A DNA stretch of 64,000 bases from Hyphomonas johnsonii MHS-2 (lineage in GTDB: Bacteria; Pseudomonadota; Alphaproteobacteria; Caulobacterales; Hyphomonadaceae), in assembly GCF_000685275.1 (NCBI RefSeq), contig NZ_ARYK01000001.1:558001-622000 (forward strand). Reading direction: 5' to 3'. The notes beneath the pieces are model-generated. The model made no database searches. It saw nothing but the letters and a program-made list of their open reading frames with translations, and was not told the DNA's origin. Positions 62,201 to 64,000 of the stretch are shown here, piece after piece (within the stretch, counting starts at the first letter, position 1; each line of letters starts with the position of its first letter). The position numbers and the translations under genes are program-made.

Positions 62201-64000
62201 TTGGCATGGACGATGAGGTGCTGGTGCATTGCCGCGCCGGCGCGTGGACCGAGCGCATCGGCAACCGCCCGGCAGGCCGCTGACGGGCCGCCGATCAGGC
62301 AGTCCTCGTCCGAATAGATGATCGTGATTTCGACATTCGGATGGTCGGCGACGGCGGCGCGCACCTTGTCCAGCGGCGCCTGCACGTGCCAGTTCGCCCA
62401 GTCGGATGGCACGTTCGGTCCCCAGGCGGCTTGCGCTGTTTCGAAATCGCCGCCGAGGTGGCGTTCGTACATGGCCGCATCCTCGATCTCGTCGAGCAGC
62501 TTGCCGGGATCTTTCCAGAAACCGAACGCAAACAGGGCGTTGCTCTCACCGAGCGACAGGCCAATGGCCGCGGTGGGTGTCACTCCCAGAATATCGCGCA
62601 TCAGGATGGCGTGGGCCTGGCTGACCAGCGTGCCGGCGCAGAGTTGCTCAAATTCGCTGAGATGGCTGCGCGTGAGAAGGTCGGCCATTTCCGTGGCACG
62701 GGCCATGCCCGACAGCTGCCTGCCGATTTCAGGGAATGCCATGAACAGGCCGCGCGACATGCGGGGATAGACGGCGGCAGACCCGGTAAACACGAACGCC
62801 AGTTCGCCGTCGGGCGCGCCTTCACCATAGGATACGCCCGGACCCGTTGGCGCCTGACCAGCGTCCAGTGCCCTGGCGGCTGTGTCGGTCAGCCGGGCCA
62901 GGGCGTCCCCGTGGCCGGCAATTAGCGCGATGCGGCACCTGCCCTTGCCGCCCGGTTTGCCGCTGCGGAGTTTCTTCGCGAGGGAAGCCTGGGTCGCGCC
63001 GGCGGCCCAGTAGAGGTGCGGCGGTGGGCGGAGCGGGTCCGGACTGGGCGGAGCAGGGGCGGCGGCAAGCGTGACGCTGGCGGTGTTCGCCAGGGGGGAC
63101 GGATAGGTGGCGACCGTGCGGTGGGGCAGGTCGCCTGTCAGGTTGGGAATGGCACCGTCAGGCGTGATGACCTGATCCCGCGCCATCAGCAGGGCGCTGG
63201 CGGCGAGTTCGGTCAGGGCGGCGGCGGCGGGGGCCGTTCCATAGGCTGATGCCAAGAGCGGGCAGGGCAGCGCGCCTGCGTTCCATGCGACAGCGCCGAC
63301 GACACCCAAGATGCGATCGCCGGCGGCCTCGGCGTCTGTGCGGCGTTTCAGGACGAGGGCGGCCGCGGCATCACCCGGTCGGAAGGCGGGATCGATTTCC
63401 GTCAGGGCGGCCGTGGCAACGGGCTCGGTGGCAAAGTCTGCTGCGGCGACGACGGCCATGTCGAGCCGCCCTTCGCGCAATGCGGCACAGGCGACGTCGA
63501 GTGCGGCAAGTCCGGAATTGGATTCCGCGGAAATGGCGTAGCCCTGGCCACGGAAATCCTCGGCAGAGGTAATCCGGTTGGCCGTCATGTTGGCCATTGC
63601 GCCGAGCACGGTGGCGGCCTGCAGGGGCGGGGCGATGCCGGACTGGGCCTCGGCATGTTCGGGGGTGCCGGGCGTCAGGCCGAAGGCTTTCGCGGCCCGT
63701 TCGCGCAACAGCCAGCGCGCGGAATCCGCTGCGCAGCCCATGCCGACGAAGACGCCGCAGCGTTCCGGCGCCGGCCGCGTGACAGGTGCCAGCGCAGCGC
63801 GCGTGACGGCGAGCACGGCGAGTTGCTGGGCTTCGGCCTGGAGCAGGTCATTGGGCGGGGTGCGCGCATGGCGCGGGTCAACGCCGAGTGTCTCGCGCGC
63901 TTTCGCGGGCGTGACGGGATGGTTCATCAACCGACGCAGCACGTCGCGCTCGCCGTGGTCGCTGCCGGCCATCAGGTCGACGCCGCAGATCACGATATCC
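59218..64000 (-). CDS. PfaC-like polyunsaturated fatty acid/secondary lipid synthase subunit (5' partial)
   Basis: About 1,590 residues are visible and the frame runs off the right edge. The first visible residues (DIVICGVDLMAGSD) look like the start of the chain-length-factor domain, so a ketosynthase domain probably lies outside. Visible order: CLF (to about 320) with SAESNSG where a ketosynthase has its Cys; Ala/Pro linker; acyltransferase (about 390-700) with GLSLGES; linker; DH1 (about 830-1200) with YDGHFHKDPCMPG near 1105; DH2 (about 1210-1580) with HFFQDPVQPGSL near 1485. Both are FabA-like double hotdogs. Shewanella-type PfaC is KS-CLF-DH-DH with AT elsewhere, so the AT inside is notable. 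It builds long polyunsaturated or related lipids iteratively. Product unknown. Confidence 0.9.
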   Translation of the reverse strand, partial: DIVICGVDLMAGSDHGERDVLRRLMNHPVTPAKARETLGVDPRHARTPPNDLLQAEAQQLAVLAVTRAALAPVTRPAPERCGVFVGMGCAADSARWLLRERAAKAFGLTPGTPEHAEAQSGIAPPLQAATVLGAMANMTANRITSAEDFRGQGYAISAESNSGLAALDVACAALREGRLDMAVVAAADFATEPVATAALTEIDPAFRPGDAAAALVLKRRTDAEAAGDRILGVVGAVAWNAGALPCPLLASAYGTAPAAAALTELAASALLMARDQVITPDGAIPNLTGDLPHRTVATYPSPLANTASVTLAAAPAPPSPDPLRPPPHLYWAAGATQASLAKKLRSGKPGGKGRCRIALIAGHGDALARLTDTAARALDAGQAPTGPGVSYGEGAPDGELAFVFTGSAAVYPRMSRGLFMAFPEIGRQLSGMARATEMADLLTRSHLSEFEQLCAGTLVSQAHAILMRDILGVTPTAAIGLSLGESNALFAFGFWKDPGKLLDEIEDAAMYERHLGGDFETAQAAWGPNVPSDWANWHVQAPLDKVRAAVADHPNVEITIIYSDEDCLIGGPSAACRAVADALGPRAGAAMHQHLIVHAKAMKPFEDQWRKLHTRPVSRVPGIRLYANAINASYTPTKARVADMLTRQAVDTVDFPPTIRQAYEDGVRTFVELGPRDTLSRAIPSILGDKSHVAVATDRIEASDLGQIAHLTAVLFADGRPINIAAIAERLDAARENGWTGSDPMPLNKPAHYPTPVVPAGTTASALPPAPTLAAPCYPHSGTRPAVAAEAEMPAACPTKSVVPRKVVSGTQPLTRRNPRGPSWNRERIEASTRGRMSDFFGAPFAAQDAFDRQVRLPAPPLLLVDRITGIDADAGIESTGVIWTETDLTADDWHVRNDHVRPGPLIECGQADLTLIGWMGADLKNRDERVYRLLGCEITFHEGGLPGPGDTLGFQIEITGHATLAGVRMFFFQYDCRVGDRKVFSVRNGQAGFFTDEELATGKGVIWDATTHAAPTPSPHPFDTSRASLKRAFPAPDLAAFRAGDALACFGKGFEFCAAHSRPAHLPDGRLAFFDEITAFDPAGGPWGRGYLKARAHVPTDAWFYDGHFHKDPCMPGTLMAEAAVQALEFYAAAVGLTIERDGYVFEPMPGETAKFVCRGQVIPDRDHEVTYEVFIDDIVDGESPVLYASLLAKSDGKKVFHCPRFAIRLRKHWPAPYTSDTPLRVGPMGESRGDHAALLNCAASAPSAAFGDLYLPFDTAGRAPRLPQPPYHMMTRVTDVSTRPGVKETGARVVAEYDIPGDAWYFRDNPNGAMPFSVLSEIALQPCGWLASHCGFALESGERFRNLDGDGDVFMEVGPDDGTIIVETTLISFSKVGPMTIVGFDLKCVLADGRPIMNLKTQFGFFPAAALVRQAGLPTTDAHRHLRDLPSNGVHSTRHALTAGGQLRMIDEIDYFDADGGTEGLGLARGRQTVDPHAWYFKAHFFQDPVQPGSLGLDALVQLLCHAARLKGCADGMTAPRFETIAAAERVKWMYRGQVTPDKQTVTTVMEIVSITRQDSRTIITGRGSLWCDGLRIYEANPISVALSDGI

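Overview
The window reads as chromosomal DNA of an alphaproteobacterium. The sphingomonad-like or Hyphomonadaceae-like guess rests on a CYP101-type P450 with a putidaredoxin-type ferredoxin, many short-chain dehydrogenases (SDRs), frequent 1-4 bp start/stop overlaps and moderately high GC. Genus cannot be fixed from sequence alone. I saw no tRNA, rRNA, CRISPR array, transposase or integrase.

Positions 1 to about 41,600 form a dense catabolic region. It contains an enoyl-CoA hydratase fragment and a P450 (2-1988), and a thiolase/DUF35 pair (2064-3642). A LysR regulator precedes a run of beta-oxidation genes with two probable heteromeric acyl-CoA dehydrogenases, a [3Fe-4S]-type ferredoxin and a collapsed nitronate monooxygenase remnant (3854-10998). 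An opposing operon holds a CYP101-like P450, an MFE-2-like dehydrogenase, a hydratase-2 and an SDR (11135-15019). A further forward run has a MaoC-like protein, LysR, SDR, thiolase, [2Fe-2S] ferredoxin and acyl-CoA dehydrogenase (15380-21568). Next come an overlapping SDR/NTF2/MFS operon (21691-25973), a TetR regulator, an acyl-CoA synthetase, two MFS transporters and a DUF2889 protein (26057-32851). The region ends with MmgE/PrpD and SDR genes, a molybdenum hydroxylase cluster of the CoxLSM type, and a CoxG-like protein with two SDRs (32999-41540). Together these look like a CoA-dependent pathway for a hydrophobic, probably alicyclic, terpenoid or steroid-like compound: P450 hydroxylation, CoA activation, desaturation, hydration, dehydrogenation and thiolysis. 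No ring-cleavage dioxygenase or ketosteroid dehydrogenase is present, so the substrate is open.

Three copies of a TGAC-N5-GTCA palindrome with a shared GTWAT flank lie upstream of the MaoC-like gene, the acyl-CoA synthetase and one MFS gene. They suggest a small regulon, perhaps run by the TetR protein at 26057-26755.

From about 41,600 onward the genes are of a general housekeeping and envelope type. They include a periplasmic retropepsin-like protease, a TetR-controlled RND tripartite efflux pump with further TetR and MarR genes (42720-50389), proline synthesis and uptake (proB, proC, putP; 50395-54227), and osmoregulated periplasmic glucan synthesis (opgG-opgH; 54240-58102). The last two fit osmoadaptation. 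The right edge holds a phosphopantetheinyl transferase and, convergent with it, the C-terminal 1,590-odd residues of a PfaC-like polyunsaturated fatty acid/secondary lipid synthase with order CLF-AT-DH-DH, continuing off the window.
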